Source: an uncultured Anaerobutyricum sp.
Lineage (GTDB): Bacteria; Bacillota; Clostridia; Lachnospirales; Lachnospiraceae
Reading direction: 5' to 3'
Length of the DNA stretch: 7,825 nt
Assembly: GCA_934317185.1 (NCBI GenBank)
Contig: CAKREJ010000077.1
Location: 1-7,825 of the forward strand
Positions 6,611-7,825 of this stretch are shown in pieces. Position numbers and translations under genes: made by a program. The notes beneath the pieces were generated by a model. That model had not been told where the DNA came from. It saw only the letters and a list, made by a program, of their open reading frames with translations, and did not search any database. Within the stretch, counting starts at the first letter, position 1. Each line of letters begins with the position of its first letter.

Positions 6611-7681
6611 ATGGAGCGTTGTTCTAAAATGAAAAAAATGTATATAATGATGGCATTTAGTTTAATAAGCTTATTTTTTATTCCACAAAGTACGCAGGCA
6701 GCAACAGTGAAGCGTCCTTCACAGGTAACCGGACTTACCGTAAAGCTGACAGCGAAAAACACGGCAAAACTAACCTGGAAAAAAGCGGGGAACGCAAAAC
6801 AATATCAGGTATATTGTTCTGTAAACAAAGGAAACTATAAAAAAATTAAAACAACAAAAGCAACATCATTTACTCAGAAAAAGTTAAAAAATGGGGCAAC
6901 TTATGTTTATAAGGTAAGAGGAATAAATCAAAAGAAAACAGGTAATTACTCTTCGGTACAAAGAATCCGCACCATATCTGCGGCTAATCCGGGACTTTCC
7001 GTTTCTGCAAAAGGAGCAGCAGCTACTTTAGGATGGAAGAAAGTAATAAACGCAACAGGATATTATATATACAAAGCAGGAGCGAACGGAAGCTGGAATA
7101 AGATTGCTACAACTAAGGAACGCAGCTATGTAGTAAAAGGTCTTCAATTAGGAGGAAGCTATACATATAAAGTAATACCATATCTTAGTGCAAACGGTAA
7201 AACTTTTAAAGGAAGCAGTTCTTCTAAAAAATTGATAATGCCAACTTCTGGCTGGCTTTTAGATTATGTACAGCCATATAGAACATCGACAGGGTATGTT
7301 AACTGTAATACAAAGAAATTTAGTATGAGTGGAAAAAACTATACCCATGGTTTTACGACAACAGGCCGTGGACTGACAAAGAAGGACATTTATTTTAATC
7401 TGGGAGGCAAGTATTCTACTTTACAATTTAAAGCAGGAATCTGTGATGAACCGAAGTGGTCTCTGTATCAAAACGGAAGAGTTAAGATTTATGATGGAAC
7501 AAAGTTATTAAAACAAATAGAAATTAAGGATTTTAGTGTGCCGGAATATACCGTTGATATTAAAGGATGCACGAATTTAAAGATTGAAGTATCACAGCTT
7601 ATAAAAATTCCAGGTCAGAATGTTGATACAGACTTAACAAATACACGGTATGGTTTTGCGGATGTGAAACTTACAAAATAA
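6611..7681 (+). CDS. Secreted protein with two FN3-like repeats and a C-terminal NPCBM-type domain
   Basis: This 356-residue protein is probably secreted and carbohydrate-binding. A signal peptide ends at TQA (residue 30). Two fibronectin type III-like domains (about 36-121 and 125-211) share the pattern of a strand with W (LTWKK, LGWKK), then YxVY or YYIY, then a YxYKV strand. The C-terminal part (about 214-356) resembles the NPCBM domain: YTHGF, then an NLGGKY strand, an AGICDE stretch, VKIYDGTKLL, and VDIKGCTNLKIEV. NPCBM modules are usually attached to glycoside hydrolases, but no catalytic domain is present here. There is no LPxTG-like motif or C-terminal membrane segment. The start is set by AGGAG (6600-6604), 6 nt before the ATG; the alternative ATG at 6629 has no such site. 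It has its own promoter and is not part of the pilus operon, though the product may share the cell-surface niche. The ligand is unknown. Confidence 0.82.
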   Translation: MERCSKMKKMYIMMAFSLISLFFIPQSTQAATVKRPSQVTGLTVKLTAKNTAKLTWKKAGNAKQYQVYCSVNKGNYKKIKTTKATSFTQKKLKNGATYVYKVRGINQKKTGNYSSVQRIRTISAANPGLSVSAKGAAATLGWKKVINATGYYIYKAGANGSWNKIATTKERSYVVKGLQLGGSYTYKVIPYLSANGKTFKGSSSSKKLIMPTSGWLLDYVQPYRTSTGYVNCNTKKFSMSGKNYTHGFTTTGRGLTKKDIYFNLGGKYSTLQFKAGICDEPKWSLYQNGRVKIYDGTKLLKQIEIKDFSVPEYTVDIKGCTNLKIEVSQLIKIPGQNVDTDLTNTRYGFADVKLTK

Positions 7682-7693
7682 AAATGATTCCCC

Positions 7694-7721
7694 TTGACAT
7701 TTGTGTTAAAAAGTATATAAT
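7694..7721 (+). promoter_or_regulatory. Consensus sigma-A promoter of ssrA
   Basis: TTGACA (7694-7699) and TATAAT (7716-7721) both match the consensus fully, with a 16-nt spacer. The start point should be near 7729, giving a precursor leader of about 23 nt that contains a small hairpin, GGTTC (7733-7737) with GAACC (7741-7745). The -35 box begins only 12 nt after the preceding stop codon. Confidence 0.9.
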
Positions 7722-7751
7722 AAAAATACTACGGTTCAAAGAACCCTTATG

Positions 7752-7825
7752 GGGGCTTGTACTGGTTTCGACGGGGATTTTGAACGTGGGGCAGCCATCC
7801 GTGGTCCGGGACCACGTTAAAACTC
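7752..7825 (+). ncRNA. ssrA: tmRNA (transfer-messenger RNA), 5' part, cut by window end
   Basis: The 5' end GGGGCTTGTACTGG followed by TTTCGACGGGG is the hallmark of the tRNA-like domain of tmRNA, which rescues ribosomes stalled on broken mRNA by adding a degradation tag. The first 24 bases align without gaps to the E. coli 5' end as I recall it, which places the mature start at 7752, one base into a run of five G. A 7-bp stem, CGTGGTC (7800-7806) with GACCACG (7810-7816), lies where the first pseudoknot is expected. The tag-coding part and the 3' half lie beyond the window. Confidence 0.95.

Noticed and set aside
7752..7825. ssrA as an integration site explaining the pilus locus
   Set aside because: Elements usually insert at the 3' end of ssrA, while the pilus genes lie on its 5' side. 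No integrase or attachment repeat is visible in the window.

Overview
The window looks like low-GC, AT-rich Gram-positive DNA, most likely from a gut Clostridia of the Lachnospiraceae type. Support comes from A-rich codon use, strong AGGAGG-type ribosome binding sites, several sortase-anchored surface proteins, and the 5' part of a tmRNA. The genus cannot be fixed from sequence alone. All convincing genes are on the + strand.

Region 1 (1-255) holds no gene. It has a short repeat/hairpin element at the left edge and then a probable sigma-A promoter (159-186) with a short structured leader.

Region 2 (256-6320) is a five-gene sortase-dependent pilus operon: a VWA-domain tip adhesin (256-2982), a signal-peptidase-like protein (2979-3467), a major pilin with two isopeptide-type Ig domains (3667-4758), a class B sortase (4817-5629), and a minor basal pilin (5616-6320). 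The order adhesin, SipA, FctA, class B sortase, FctB matches the FCT-3/T3-type pilus locus of Streptococcus pyogenes. The signal-peptidase-like protein has Asp and Gly where the catalytic Ser and Lys should be, the same substitutions I recall for streptococcal SipA, so it is probably an assembly factor and not a protease. The expected workings, inferred from that system, are as follows. The sortase joins pilins through their xPTG motifs (TPTG in the backbone, IPPTG in the tip). The minor pilin, whose motif is the different SPKTG, ends the fibre and is attached to the cell wall by a housekeeping sortase encoded elsewhere. A strong intrinsic terminator (6365-6420) closes the operon.

Region 3 (6421-7681) is a separate transcription unit. 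A good promoter (6444-6472) and a leader of about 130 nt precede a secreted protein with two fibronectin type III-like repeats and a C-terminal NPCBM-type carbohydrate-binding module. It has no sorting signal.

Region 4 (7694-7825) begins with a consensus promoter (TTGACA, 16 nt, TATAAT) followed by the start of the tmRNA gene ssrA, cut by the window end.
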